Below, in pieces: positions 1-8,678 of a DNA stretch of 64,000 nt. Numbering within the stretch: the first letter of the stretch is position 1; each line of letters begins with the position of its first letter. The translations under genes and the position numbers were made by a program. The stretch spans positions 960,384-1,024,383 of the forward strand of contig NZ_KB911460.1 in assembly GCF_000383475.1 (NCBI RefSeq), in the 5' to 3' direction. The DNA comes from Microbacterium sp. 11MF (GTDB lineage Bacteria; Actinomycetota; Actinomycetes; Actinomycetales; Microbacteriaceae). Below the pieces are notes generated by a model. The model was not told the origin of the DNA. It did no database searches and saw nothing but the letters and a program-made list of their open reading frames with translations.

Positions 1-2187
1 ACCGGACGACTGGCACAGCAGGCGCAGGGCGCCGTTGCCGCTTACCTCGACGAAGAAACCATGCTCCTGTCGGCCACCAGCGCCGGCAAGCACCCCCGTG
101 AGGGCTTCGACTTCTTCCCGCTGACCGTCGACGTCGAAGAGCGTTCGTACGCAGCAGGCAAGATCCCCGGTTCGTTCTTCCGTCGCGAGGGACGTCCCTC
201 CACCGAGGCGATCCTCGTCTGCCGCCTCATCGACCGGCCGCTGCGTCCGTCGTTCGTCGACGGCCTCCGCAACGAGGTCCAGATCGTCGTCACGGTCCTC
301 TCGATCGCACCCGGCGAGTACTACGACGCCCTCGCGATCAACGCGGCGTCCGCGTCGACGCAGATCTCCGGTCTGCCGTTCTCGGGCCCGATCGCAGGCG
401 TGCGCCTCGCGCTCATCCCCGGCCATGGCGAGCACGCCGACCAGTGGGTCGCGTTCCCGAACCAGGCCCAGGTCGAGGAAGCCGTCTTCGACCTCATGGT
501 CGCCGGTCGCGTCCTCCCTGACGGCGACGTCGCGATCATGATGGTCGAGGCCGAAGCCACCGAGAACAGCTGGAACCTCATCAAGGGCGGCGCCGTCAAG
601 CCGAGCGAAGAGATCGTCGCCGGTGGCCTCGAGGCCGCCAAGCCGTTCCTCAAGCAGCTCGTCGAGGCGCAGGCTCAGATGGCCGCGTCCTCGTCGCGCG
701 AGCCCGGCGTCTACCCGGTCTTCGCGCCGTACAGCTCCGAGGTCTACGACTTCGTCGCCGGCCGCGCGTACGACGACCTGGTGAACGTGTACCAGATCGC
801 CGACAAGCAGGAGCGTCAGGCTGCCGACGACAAGGTCAAGGACCGCGTCAAGGCCGAGCTGATCGCCGCCGTCGAGGCGGACGAGCTCCCCGCCGGTGCG
901 CCGCTCGAGTTCTCGGCCGCATACAAGTCGGTCACCAAGATCGTCGTCCGCGGTCGCATCCTCGCCGAGGGCGTCCGCATGGACGGTCGTGGCCTCGCTG
1001 ACATCCGTCCGCTCGACGCCGAGGTGCAGGTCATCCCGCGCGTCCACGGCTCGGCGGTCTTCCAGCGCGGCGAGACCCAGATCATGGGTGTCACCACGCT
1101 GAACATGCTCAAGATGGAGCAGCAGATCGACTCGCTGTCGCCCACGACGAGCAAGCGCTACATGCACCACTACAACTTCCCGCCCTACTCGACCGGTGAG
1201 ACCGGCCGCGTCGGCAGCCCCAAGCGTCGTGAGATCGGGCACGGCTTCCTCGCCGAGCGCGCCCTCGTGCCGGTGCTGCCCAGCCGCGAGGAGTTCCCGT
1301 ACGCGATCCGTCAGGTCTCCGAGGCGCTGAGCTCGAACGGCTCGACCTCGATGGGCTCGGTCTGCGCCTCGACCCTCTCGCTGCTGAACGCGGGTGTGCC
1401 GCTGCGCGCCCCCGTCGCCGGTATCGCGATGGGTCTCGTCTCCGACGAGGTCGACGGACAGACGCGCTACGCCGCGCTGACCGACATCCTCGGTGCCGAA
1501 GACGCGCTCGGCGACATGGACTTCAAGGTCGCCGGAACGAGCGAGTTCATCACGGCGATCCAGCTCGACACGAAGCTCGACGGCATCCCGTCGTCGGTGC
1601 TCGCCGCCGCGCTGACCCAGGCCAAGGAGGCTCGCCTCACGATCCTGAACGTCCTGAACTCGGCGATCGACGCGCCCGACGAGATGGCGCCCACCGCGCC
1701 CCGCGTCATCAGCGTCCAGATCCCCGTCGACAAGATCGGTGAGCTGATCGGCCCCAAGGGCAAGACGATCAACGCGATCCAGGACGAGACCGGCGCTCAG
1801 ATCTCGATCGAGGACGACGGCACCGTGTACATCGGCGCTGTCGACGGACCCTCGGCCGAGGCCGCCCGCGCACAGGTCAACGCGATCGCCAACCCGACCA
1901 ACCCCGAGGTGGGCGAGCAGTTCCTGGGCACGGTCGTCAAGATCGCGACCTTCGGTGCGTTCGTCTCGCTCCTTCCCGGCAAGGACGGCCTGCTGCACGT
2001 CAGCGAGGTCCGCAAGCTCGCCGGTGGCAAGCGCGTCGAGAACGTCGAAGACGTCCTCGGTGTCGGCCAGAAGATCCTCGTGCGCATCACGAAGATCGAT
2101 GACCGCGGGAAGCTCTCGCTCGAGCCCGTCGTCGAGGAGTCGGCTCCGGCCGGCGACGCGCCGGCAGAGGCACCCGCCGAGGCCTGA
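1..2187 (+). CDS. pnp: Polynucleotide phosphorylase / GpsI, 5' partial
   Basis: 3'-to-5' phosphorolytic exoribonuclease of RNA turnover; actinobacterial homologues are also called guanosine pentaphosphate synthetase. The frame is open from base 1 ([20 protein letters not shown] precedes the first Met at 61), so the true start lies left of the window; 728 residues are visible and only about 25-30 appear missing. Two RNase PH-like domains are present, the second opening at [12 protein letters not shown] (bases ~980-1015). A KH domain with the IGPKGKTI loop lies near visible residues 576-617, and a C-terminal S1 domain ([19 protein letters not shown]) near 640-710. The tail is rich in Ala, Glu and Pro. 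It ends just before a strong hairpin. Assignment is certain. Confidence 0.97.
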   Translation, partial: TGRLAQQAQGAVAAYLDEETMLLSATSAGKHPREGFDFFPLTVDVEERSYAAGKIPGSFFRREGRPSTEAILVCRLIDRPLRPSFVDGLRNEVQIVVTVLSIAPGEYYDALAINAASASTQISGLPFSGPIAGVRLALIPGHGEHADQWVAFPNQAQVEEAVFDLMVAGRVLPDGDVAIMMVEAEATENSWNLIKGGAVKPSEEIVAGGLEAAKPFLKQLVEAQAQMAASSSREPGVYPVFAPYSSEVYDFVAGRAYDDLVNVYQIADKQERQAADDKVKDRVKAELIAAVEADELPAGAPLEFSAAYKSVTKIVVRGRILAEGVRMDGRGLADIRPLDAEVQVIPRVHGSAVFQRGETQIMGVTTLNMLKMEQQIDSLSPTTSKRYMHHYNFPPYSTGETGRVGSPKRREIGHGFLAERALVPVLPSREEFPYAIRQVSEALSSNGSTSMGSVCASTLSLLNAGVPLRAPVAGIAMGLVSDEVDGQTRYAALTDILGAEDALGDMDFKVAGTSEFITAIQLDTKLDGIPSSVLAAALTQAKEARLTILNVLNSAIDAPDEMAPTAPRVISVQIPVDKIGELIGPKGKTINAIQDETGAQISIEDDGTVYIGAVDGPSAEAARAQVNAIANPTNPEVGEQFLGTVVKIATFGAFVSLLPGKDGLLHVSEVRKLAGGKRVENVEDVLGVGQKILVRITKIDDRGKLSLEPVVEESAPAGDAPAEAPAEA

Positions 2188-2200
2188 GCCACGCTCTGAC

Positions 2201-2232
2201 GAACGCCCGTCCTCTTCGGAGGGCGGGCGTTC
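2201..2232 (+). terminator. pnp terminator hairpin with UUCG tetraloop
   Basis: A 14-bp stem (2201-2214 with 2219-2232, one G-U pair) closes on a TTCG loop flanked by C and G, the extra-stable cUUCGg tetraloop. It lies 13 nt after the pnp stop. No U-tract follows, as is common for actinobacterial terminators. Confidence 0.8.
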
Positions 2233-2330
2233 GCCGTTCCCCGGGCATTCGTCGGCCGCACGTGCGCGAACCGTTATGGAAACGTCACCCGCCGTCGTGC
2301 CTGCAGACGCGCCGTGTCGGAGGGCTGTTC

Positions 2331-2397
2331 TACCCTCGGAGTGAGCGCATCCGAGGGTGCGTGGGCACGTGAAACCCCCGAGCGCTCCGCGAGGAGA
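2331..2397 (+). promoter_or_regulatory. Candidate promoter and RBS of the AKR gene
   Basis: TACCCT at 2331-2336 fits an actinobacterial -10 box; no clear -35 is visible. GAGGAG near 2391-2396 is a good ribosome binding site for the ATG at 2403. The gap between the pnp terminator and this point holds no other gene that I can support. Confidence 0.4.
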
Positions 2398-2402
2398 CGG
2401 GT

Positions 2403-3422
2403 ATGGCAGCGTACGAGACGGCGGATCAGACGTCGCCGACGGTGACGCCCGGTACCCACCCCTCCGGTCCGCTCCCGGTCCACGGGGCACCCGTGGGGCG
2501 CGCGATCCGCGTGCCGTTGGGGGAGACGGCCTTCTCCGTGTTCCCGCTCATCCTCGGCGGAGCCGAGTTCGGCTGGCACGTCGACATCGCCGCCGCCCAC
2601 GCGATCCTCGATCGCTACGTCGAGCGCGGCGGCAACGCGGTCCATACCTCCGACAGCTACGCCGCCGGTCGCAGCGAGCACGTCATCGGGCGATGGATGG
2701 CCGGGCGGCGCAACCGCGACGACGTCGTCCTCTCGGTCCGCGTCGGACGCGGCGCCGACAACCCCGGGCTCGGACCCGTCAACCTCGTGCGCGCCGTCGA
2801 GTCGTCCCTCATCCGGCTCGGGACGGATCGGATCGACGTCCTGTCGCTCGACGGCACCGCCGATCGCACGACGCTGCTCGAGGACACCTTGGCGACGGCC
2901 GAGTGGCTCGTCGAGTCCGGCAAGGTGCGGGCCATCGGAGCGGCCGGGTACCGCGCGACCCAGCTCGTGGAGGCTCGGATCCTCTCGGCTGCGGGCTACC
3001 CCCGGTTCACCGTGCTCGACGTTCCCTACAACGTGCTCCGGCGCGACGAGTTCGACGGTGACCTCCGCCTCGTCGCCGGAGCCCAGGGCATCGCGGTGAC
3101 GCCGTCGCAGGCACTCGAGCACGGGTACCTCTCGGGCGTGCACCGCGAGCGCGACCGCGTCGGAGGGTCGGTGCGCGGGCGTCAACTCGCCGCCAGCATG
3201 AACCGGCGCGGCGCGCGCACGCTCCGCGCGCTGGATCGGATCGCGGGGGAGTTGACAGTCCCCCCGGCCGCCGTCGCGATCGCCTGGCTTCTCGCGCAGC
3301 GCATCGTCGCCGCCCCGATCGTGAACGCGTACGCCGTCTCGCACGTCGACGAACTCGTCCAAGGCGTCGGAGTGCACCTGAGTCGCGCACACCTCGCCGA
3401 GATCGCACGGGCGACGGATTGA
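2403..3422 (+). CDS. Aldo/keto reductase-fold protein with a degenerate catalytic tetrad
   Basis: 339 residues; the middle follows the AKR TIM-barrel pattern (GGNAVHTSDSYAAGRSEHVIG, then VESSLIRLGTDRIDVLSL). In active AKRs the tetrad is Asp in FDTA, Tyr six or so residues later, Lys in STKV and His in LLLHW. Here the aligned positions read His (VHTSD), Tyr (DSY), Arg (LSVRVG) and Asp (SLDGT), so only Tyr is kept. An N-terminal extension of about 45 residues precedes the barrel. The start ATG has GAGGAG upstream. The fold call is good; catalytic activity is doubtful, and the protein could be a pseudoenzyme, a nucleotide sensor or a divergent reductase. The gene stands alone between pnp and a phosphatase. 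Confidence 0.8.
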   Translation: MAAYETADQTSPTVTPGTHPSGPLPVHGAPVGRAIRVPLGETAFSVFPLILGGAEFGWHVDIAAAHAILDRYVERGGNAVHTSDSYAAGRSEHVIGRWMAGRRNRDDVVLSVRVGRGADNPGLGPVNLVRAVESSLIRLGTDRIDVLSLDGTADRTTLLEDTLATAEWLVESGKVRAIGAAGYRATQLVEARILSAAGYPRFTVLDVPYNVLRRDEFDGDLRLVAGAQGIAVTPSQALEHGYLSGVHRERDRVGGSVRGRQLAASMNRRGARTLRALDRIAGELTVPPAAVAIAWLLAQRIVAAPIVNAYAVSHVDELVQGVGVHLSRAHLAEIARATD

Positions 3423-3460
3423 GGCTGGTTTAGGGTGGATGTGAGCCCGGGGAGCCCGCG

Positions 3461-4087
3461 GTGCACCCCGACGAAGCGAGCAATCACGTGACGCACTATC
3501 TGTATCTGGTGCGGCACGGCGAACACCTCGACGCCGAACACGGCCTCGCTGACGGACCGCTGTCCCCGCGAGGACGTCGTCAAGCGGAGCTCCTCGCCGA
3601 CCGCCTCTCGGGGGTCCCGCTCACGGCCGTCTGGCACTCGCCGTTGCTGCGCGCCGCCGAGACCGCGCGAGCGGTCGCCGAGCGGCTGCCGGCCGTCGAC
3701 CCCGAGCCCACGGCACTCCTCTTCGACTGCGTGCCGAGCGGCATGACGCCCGACACCCCGCACGTCTACGAGCCGTTCTTCGGCGGCGTCACCGAGGCCG
3801 AGGCCGACGCGGGATCCGCGCAGATGGCGGATGCCGGGGCGGAGTTCCTCGCGCACCGTCCCCATGCGCACGAGTTGCTCATCACCCACAACTTCGTGAT
3901 CGCCTGGTTCGTCCGCGAGGTCCTGCAGGCGCCCGAGTGGCGCTGGCTGACGATCAACCAGGCCCACTGCGGCTTGACCGTTCTCGCGCAGCGGCCGGGG
4001 CGCCCCTGGTCGCTCGTGTCCCACAACGACCTGGCACACCTCCCCGTGGAGCTGCGGACGGGCCTTCCCGACATCCTCTCGGTGTGA
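3461..4087 (+). CDS. Histidine phosphatase (phosphoglycerate mutase-like) family protein
   Basis: 208 residues. The N-terminal motif LYLVRHGEH carries the phospho-accepting His of the branch-1 histidine phosphatase superfamily, and RGRRQAELLADRL with the following WHSPLLRAAETA (Arg and Glu of the active site) agrees. A second His sits in LLITHNFVIAWFV. The substrate cannot be read from sequence. The GTG at 3461 has GGGGAG six nt upstream; an in-frame GTG at 3488 that begins right before the HYLYLVRHGE segment is an alternative and gives a more usual N-terminus. It is followed within 2 nt by the TauE-like permease gene. Confidence 0.88.
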   Translation: MHPDEASNHVTHYLYLVRHGEHLDAEHGLADGPLSPRGRRQAELLADRLSGVPLTAVWHSPLLRAAETARAVAERLPAVDPEPTALLFDCVPSGMTPDTPHVYEPFFGGVTEAEADAGSAQMADAGAEFLAHRPHAHELLITHNFVIAWFVREVLQAPEWRWLTINQAHCGLTVLAQRPGRPWSLVSHNDLAHLPVELRTGLPDILSV

Positions 4088-4088
4088 G

Positions 4089-4910
4089 GTGCTGACCGGT
4101 CCTCTGCTCGCCGACTGGCTCCCCGTCTCCGCGAGCGCGCTACTGTTCCTCGTGGTCGCTGCCGGAGTCGCCGGCTGGGTCGACGCCGTCGTGGGCGGCG
4201 GCGGCCTCATCCAGTTGCCGGCGCTGGTCATCGGCGTACCGAAGGACGTCGCGACCCCCTTCATCCTCGGAACGAACAAGCTGAGCTCGTTCTTCGGGAC
4301 GCTGTCGGCCAGCTGGGTCTATCTGCGGCGGGTGAAGGTCCACCTCGTCCTCCTGATCCCGCTCGTCGTCGGCGCCTTCGCGGGGTCTGCCGTCGGCGCC
4401 GCGCTGTCGAGGTACGTCCCGCGCGAGGTTCTGACCCCGGTCGTCCTCGTCGCCGTCGTGGCGGTGGGCGTCTACACGCTCCTGCGTCCCCGGATGGGCC
4501 TGCATCACGAGCCTCGGCATGCCGAGCGTCGTGCGATCGTCTGGCGCTCGGGAGTCATCGGACTCGGCGTGGGGTTCTACGACGGCATCCTGGGACCCGG
4601 AACCGGCTCGTTCTTCGTGATCCTCCTCGTCGGGGTACTCGGCTTCGGCTTCCTGCAGGCGAGTGTCAACGCGAAGATCGCGAACCTCACGACGAACCTC
4701 GCCGCGCTGATCGTCTACGGAGTCCACGGCGAGATCATCCTGGTGCTCGGTCTCGTCATGGCGTGCGCGAACATCACGGGCGGGTTCATCGGTGCGAGGA
4801 TGGCGACCCGCGGCGGCAACGGATTCGTCAGGATCGTCTTCCTCGTCGTCCTGGGTCTGCTGGTCGTGAAGCTCGCGTGGGACACGGTCGCCGCCGTCCT
4901 CCCCGCCTAG
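4089..4910 (+). CDS. TauE/SafE family membrane permease
   Basis: 273 residues, with about eight hydrophobic segments in two similar halves. The family glycine/asparagine signatures are visible (VDAVVGGGGLIQLPALVIG in the first half, GFYDGILGPGTGSFFVILLV in the second). Members export sulfite, sulfoacetate or other organic anions, but the substrate here is unknown. The GTG start lies 1 nt after the phosphatase stop, so the two genes are probably co-transcribed. Its TAG stop codon forms the first three bases of the dapB -10 box. Confidence 0.85.
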   Translation: MLTGPLLADWLPVSASALLFLVVAAGVAGWVDAVVGGGGLIQLPALVIGVPKDVATPFILGTNKLSSFFGTLSASWVYLRRVKVHLVLLIPLVVGAFAGSAVGAALSRYVPREVLTPVVLVAVVAVGVYTLLRPRMGLHHEPRHAERRAIVWRSGVIGLGVGFYDGILGPGTGSFFVILLVGVLGFGFLQASVNAKIANLTTNLAALIVYGVHGEIILVLGLVMACANITGGFIGARMATRGGNGFVRIVFLVVLGLLVVKLAWDTVAAVLPA

Positions 4911-4919
4911 GCTGGACGC
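4908..4919 (+). promoter_or_regulatory. dapB leaderless promoter (-10 TAGGCT)
   Basis: TAGGCT at 4908-4913 stands 6 nt before the ATG at 4920, so transcription should start at or next to the start codon. The hexamer uses the stop codon of the upstream gene. Confidence 0.7.
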
Positions 4920-5732
4920 ATGACGACGCGCGTGGCCCTGGTGGGCGGGACCGGCAAGCTCGGCAGCATCATCGCCGGGGTCATCGCGGCGACGGAGGGT
5001 TTCGATACGGTCGCCGTGCTCGGCTCCGCCAGTGACCTGGCCGAGTTGGACGCCGCCGACCTCGTCGTCGACGCGTCGACCCCCGCCGTGTCGATCGACG
5101 TCGTCCGCGCCGCGATCGAGCGGGGCAAGAACGTCCTCGTCGGGACCTCCGGCTGGTCGGCCGAGCGCATCGCCCTCGTTCGTCCCCTGGTGGATGCCGC
5201 GGGCACCGGCGCGGTCTTCATCCCCAACTTCTCGCTCGGTTCCGTCATCGGGTCGGCTCTCGCCGCGGCATCCGCCCCGTTCTTCCCCTCGATCGAGATC
5301 GTCGAGACCCACCGTGAGACGAAGGTGGACTCCCCGAGCGGCACCGCCGTCCGCACCGCGGAGCTGATCGCGGCCGCCCGCTCCGAGGCCGGCCCCGTCG
5401 AGGCGCCGCACGTCGACCAGCGCGCCCGCGGCCAGCAGATCGCGAGCGTCCCCGTGCACTCCCTGCGCCGTCCGGGGGTCGTCGCTCGGCAGGAGACGAT
5501 TCTGTCGGGACCGGGGGAGTCCCTCATGATCGTCCACGACACGATCGACCCCGCCGCGGCCTATGCCCCCGGCATCCGTGTCGCCCTCGCGGCGGCGCGG
5601 GACGCGTCCGGCGTCGTCGTGGGGCTCGACTCGATGATCGACATCGGCATCCGGATGCCGCAGCCCGCCCGCACCGCGCCCGTCGCCGACGGCGACGCCT
5701 CCGACCAGGCCGCAGCGGCGACCGCCCGATGA
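4920..5732 (+). CDS. dapB: 4-hydroxy-tetrahydrodipicolinate reductase
   Basis: NAD(P)H-dependent second committed step of the lysine/diaminopimelate pathway, in the cytosol. 270 residues. The N-terminal Rossmann motif is VALVGGTGKLGSII, the nucleotide loop VDASTPAVS is followed by GKNVLVGTSGW, and the family signature ETHRETKVDSPSGTAVRTAE supplies the catalytic His/Lys region. A C-terminal extension of about 25 Ala-rich residues is not part of the fold. The start is fixed by the leaderless -10 box. It overlaps the next gene by 4 nt. dapA and dapF lie further along the window. Confidence 0.95.
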   Translation: MTTRVALVGGTGKLGSIIAGVIAATEGFDTVAVLGSASDLAELDAADLVVDASTPAVSIDVVRAAIERGKNVLVGTSGWSAERIALVRPLVDAAGTGAVFIPNFSLGSVIGSALAAASAPFFPSIEIVETHRETKVDSPSGTAVRTAELIAAARSEAGPVEAPHVDQRARGQQIASVPVHSLRRPGVVARQETILSGPGESLMIVHDTIDPAAAYAPGIRVALAAARDASGVVVGLDSMIDIGIRMPQPARTAPVADGDASDQAAAATAR

Positions 5733-6178
5733 GGACCCGGATCGGCGTCGCGATCGTCGCCGTCACCCTCGCGCTCTACATCTACCTGGTCGGTCAGCGC
5801 GCGGTGCTGCTCGTGGCCAGCGGTGATCCGGTCGGCATCGCCATGGGTGTCGCCCTCGTGCTGCTGCCCGTCGTCGCCATCTGGGCCCTGTGGCGAGAGC
5901 TGAGTTTCGGTGCCGGAGCGGAGCGCCTGGGGCGGCGACTCGAAGCCGAGGGCGCCCTGCCCGCGGAGGAGCTCACGCTCCGCCCCAGCGGCAGGCCCGT
6001 CCAGGCCGAGGTCGACGCCCTCTTCCCCGCCTACCGCGACGCCGTCGAGGCCGACCCGGCTGACTGGCGTGCCTGGTACCGGCTCGGGCTCCTCTACGAC
6101 GGAGCCGGCGACCGTCGGCGCGCCCGCGGCGCGATCCGTACCGCGATCTCGCACGAGCGCGCCGAGCGCCGCCGCTGA
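5729..6178 (+). CDS. Small TPR-like membrane protein, function unknown
   Basis: 149 residues. Two hydrophobic segments (about residues 5-25 and 34-52) are followed by a soluble tail in which DPADWRAWYRLGLLYDGAGDRRRARGAIRTAI reads as one to one and a half tetratricopeptide-like helices. The ATG overlaps the dapB stop (ATGA), so translation is probably coupled to dapB. Small TPR-like membrane proteins next to dapB are common in Microbacteriaceae. No enzymatic function is claimed. Confidence 0.7.
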   Translation: MRTRIGVAIVAVTLALYIYLVGQRAVLLVASGDPVGIAMGVALVLLPVVAIWALWRELSFGAGAERLGRRLEAEGALPAEELTLRPSGRPVQAEVDALFPAYRDAVEADPADWRAWYRLGLLYDGAGDRRRARGAIRTAISHERAERRR

Positions 6179-6195
6179 CGAAGCGCCGTGCGGCC

Positions 6196-7086
6196 TCAGA
6201 CGGCCGCGGCCACGGCGTCCTCGACGGTCGGGTGGTGGAACTCGAACCCTGATTCGAGGAGGACCGCAGGCACGACGTGCGAGTCCGTCGCCAGCAGCGC
6301 GTCGACGGCGTCCTTGCCCAGGACGAGCCGGATCGCCCACAGGGGGGCGCGCAGCAGGTAGGGCCGGTTCAGGCGACGGGCGAGCGCGAACCCGAGGTCG
6401 TTCGCCGTGGCACGCTCGGGCCCGGTCAAGTTCACGGGTCCCGTGATGCCGTGGTCCACGACGTGACGGATGCCGCGGATCTCGTCATCGAGCGAGATCC
6501 ACGGCCACACCTGGGTCCCGCGGCCGAGCGGCCCCGACAACCCGAGCTTGGTGAGCATCATGAGCGGCTTCAGCACACCCTCGCGGTGCACGACCGGAGC
6601 GGTGCGCAGGAGCGCGGTGCGCGCACCCGACGCGACGGCGGCCGCCTCCCACTCGCCGCAGAGTTCGGACAGGAACGCGTCGCCCCGCGGGCCGGACTCG
6701 TCGAACGTGCGCCCATGGCCGTCGGGCGGGTAGTACCCCGACGCCGATGAGCTGACGAACAGCGGCGCGTCGTCTCCGAGCTCCCGGAGTGCCCGGGCGA
6801 GCGTCTGCGTCGGGCGCAGACGCGACCAGACCAGCTGCTTCTTGTACGAGGCCGTCCACGGGAAGCGTCCGATGGTCGCCCCGTTGAAGTTGACGACGGC
6901 CTCCGCACCGGCGAGCACGGCGGGATCGAGCGGCTTCTCGCCGGGCGCCCAGGTCACCTCATCCGGTCCCTGCGCGGGGCGCCGGACGAGCCGCGTGACG
7001 GTGTAGCCGTCGGCGACGAGGGAGTCGATGAGGGCGCGTCCGATCAGGCCGGACGCGCCCGAGACGACGACGCGGCGCTCAGGCAA
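6196..7086 (-). CDS. TIGR01777-type NAD-dependent epimerase (SDR39U1/YfcH-like)
   Basis: 296 residues. The N-terminal dinucleotide fold is VVVSGASGLIGRALIDSL; the family-specific stretches VVNFNGATIGRFPWT, LFVSSSASGYYPP, and the C-terminal segment that pairs LLRAPLWAIRL with LLESGFEFHHPTVEDA (a DUF1731-like end) are present. Substrate and physiological role are unknown for this family. Start is TTG at 7086; the first codons overlap the end of the OsmC gene by 8 nt, so the pair forms an operon reading leftwards. Its 3' end faces the TPR-like gene across 17 nt. Confidence 0.87.
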   Translation of the reverse strand: MPERRVVVSGASGLIGRALIDSLVADGYTVTRLVRRPAQGPDEVTWAPGEKPLDPAVLAGAEAVVNFNGATIGRFPWTASYKKQLVWSRLRPTQTLARALRELGDDAPLFVSSSASGYYPPDGHGRTFDESGPRGDAFLSELCGEWEAAAVASGARTALLRTAPVVHREGVLKPLMMLTKLGLSGPLGRGTQVWPWISLDDEIRGIRHVVDHGITGPVNLTGPERATANDLGFALARRLNRPYLLRAPLWAIRLVLGKDAVDALLATDSHVVPAVLLESGFEFHHPTVEDAVAAAV

Positions 7087-7504
7087 GCGTCGCCTCGAGC
7101 GTGATCTCGATGCCCGACAGAGCGGCCGAGACGGGGCATCCCGTCTTCGCCTCGTTCGCGATGCGGTCGAAGTCCTCCGCCGACAGGCCGGGGACGGTGG
7201 CGCTGACGTTCAGGTGCGAGCCGGTGATGCCGGTCCCGGGGATGAAGGTGACGGATGCCGTCGTCTCGACGCTCTCGGGAGGGGTGCCGTTCTCGGCAAG
7301 GGCATTCGAGAGGGCCATGCTGAAGCACGACGAATGGGCCGCGGCGATCAGTTCCTCGGGGGTCGTCACCGAGGTCGATCCCTCGCTGCGCGCCTTCCAG
7401 TTCACGGGAAGCGGTCCCTGGTTGGAGCTCTCCAGGGCGACCTCGCCCGACCCTTCGAACAGGGTGCCCTTCCAGCTGGTGGTGGCTTCGCTCGTGACGC
7501 TCAT
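7079..7504 (-). CDS. OsmC/Ohr-family peroxide-stress protein
   Basis: 141 residues. Two conserved cysteines are visible, one in AHSSCFSMALSNALAE and one in KTGCPVSAAL, the reactive pair of OsmC/Ohr thiol peroxidases that reduce organic hydroperoxides using a lipoyl or thiol donor. The ATG at 7504 is preceded on the minus strand by AGAGGAG, a strong RBS. It is first in an operon with the epimerase gene and sits beside the DUF4395/thioredoxin-like pair, which suggests a thiol-redox neighbourhood. OsmC and Ohr subfamilies cannot be separated with confidence by eye. Confidence 0.9.
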   Translation of the reverse strand: MSVTSEATTSWKGTLFEGSGEVALESSNQGPLPVNWKARSEGSTSVTTPEELIAAAHSSCFSMALSNALAENGTPPESVETTASVTFIPGTGITGSHLNVSATVPGLSAEDFDRIANEAKTGCPVSAALSGIEITLEATLA

Positions 7505-7598
7505 GGTGTCTCCTCTGTCGTGGTCGTGACCGATCGCTGCCGAGCATATGCCTCGCGATTCAGAGCGGGATATGACTTGACGCGGAGCGAGCCGACCG

Positions 7599-8165
7599 TC
7601 AGGCGGTGCGGCCGACGAGACCGACGCGCTGCAGGAGGAGCCACAACTGGCATCCGAGGCACAGGCCGAACGCCGCGTTCAGGAACGCAGCCATGAAGGC
7701 GAGCGCCGCCGCGATGGGGAGGGCGAGCGGGACGCCGAGCACGTGCAGGGCGAGGCCCAGGGTCGTCACGAATAGACCGACGCCCTGCGCGAAGCGGGGC
7801 GGGCGGGGATCCTCGAGGTCGGTCGGGGGAGCGAGGCGCGGCTGGATCACCCGGCGGTACAGCACGCCCCACGGTGCGGTTCGCGGCGAGACGACGCCCC
7901 AGAGGAACAGGAGCGCGATGACGAGGACGGCGAGGAAGCCGGGGTCTGCGACGCGGGCTCCGACCGGAGCCATCTCGATCGCCCAGGCCCTCCCCGCGAC
8001 GAAGGCGAAGTCCCCGACGGGCTGGTAGGCGAACCAACCGAACGATGCGGAGCCCTGGGTAGAGATGCCCACGAGAGCCAGCAGCGTCGCGACCAGGAGC
8101 AACACTGCGGTGACGGATGCCGCGAAGCGCGGGCCGCGCGGGTCGATCCCTCGCACCTCAGCCAC
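7599..8165 (-). CDS. DUF4395 family membrane protein
   Basis: 188 residues with about four transmembrane segments (near 15-35, 78-95, 128-148 and 150-170). The C-terminus carries CLGCQ (about residue 171 on), the paired cysteines typical of DUF4395 proteins. The GTG start overlaps the thioredoxin-like gene by 8 nt. Such coupling of a CxxC membrane protein with a membrane-anchored thioredoxin suggests an extracytoplasmic thiol relay; that is inference, since the family has no settled function. Confidence 0.82.
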   Translation of the reverse strand: MAEVRGIDPRGPRFAASVTAVLLLVATLLALVGISTQGSASFGWFAYQPVGDFAFVAGRAWAIEMAPVGARVADPGFLAVLVIALLFLWGVVSPRTAPWGVLYRRVIQPRLAPPTDLEDPRPPRFAQGVGLFVTTLGLALHVLGVPLALPIAAALAFMAAFLNAAFGLCLGCQLWLLLQRVGLVGRTA

Positions 8166-8595
8166 GGTCGGCTCCCGCCGTCACGCGGTCGAGCTCCATC
8201 TCGACGACCTGGCGGCCCGGGACACCGCCGAAGCGGGAGCGCACCATGCCGTCCTTGTCGAGGATCAGTGTCGTGGGCGTCTGCAGGACGCGGAAGTGCT
8301 GGGCGATGTCGACGCGGTGCGTGAGGTCGACGTTCAGGTGCAGGACGCCGTCGCGGTCGTCGGCGATCTCGCGGAGAGTGCGGTGGACGCCGGGGCACCG
8401 GCTGCACATCTCGGTGCTGAACTGCAGCAGTGTCGCCGTCTCGCCGAGTCGTTCGGCCCCGAGACGGGTCGGTTCGACGATCTCGCGCGGGTCGAAGGGA
8501 CGGGGCCGGTTCTGCCGCCACCGCAGGGTCAGACCGATGCCGACGGTGACCACGAGGAGCGCGGTCAGCACGAGGATGGCGGGGAGGAGTTCCAT
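8158..8595 (-). CDS. Membrane-anchored thioredoxin-like protein
   Basis: 145 residues. One N-terminal transmembrane segment (about residues 4-24, LLPAILVLTALLVVTVGIGL) anchors a thioredoxin fold whose active site is CSRC in STEMCSRCPGVHRTL, followed by the cis-proline turn QTPTTLILDKDG. The spacing fits thioredoxin, though the dipeptide Ser-Arg between the cysteines is not that of classical thioredoxin (GP). It is probably a reductase or thiol carrier. It is the first gene of the pair with DUF4395. On the minus strand TACTGT lies 9 nt before the ATG and could be its -10. Confidence 0.85.
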   Translation of the reverse strand: MELLPAILVLTALLVVTVGIGLTLRWRQNRPRPFDPREIVEPTRLGAERLGETATLLQFSTEMCSRCPGVHRTLREIADDRDGVLHLNVDLTHRVDIAQHFRVLQTPTTLILDKDGMVRSRFGGVPGRQVVEMELDRVTAGADRG

Positions 8596-8665
8596 GACCG
8601 CTCCACAGTAGTCCTGCGCGCTGTGGTGCGGTTCGCCCCGCGTCGTTCGTGACGGCCCCGGCGGG

Positions 8666-8678
8666 TAGTGTGTGAGCC
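8666..8678 (+). promoter_or_regulatory. thyX leaderless promoter (-10 TAGTGT)
   Basis: TAGTGT at 8666-8671 stands 7 nt before the GTG at 8679. Confidence 0.65.
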
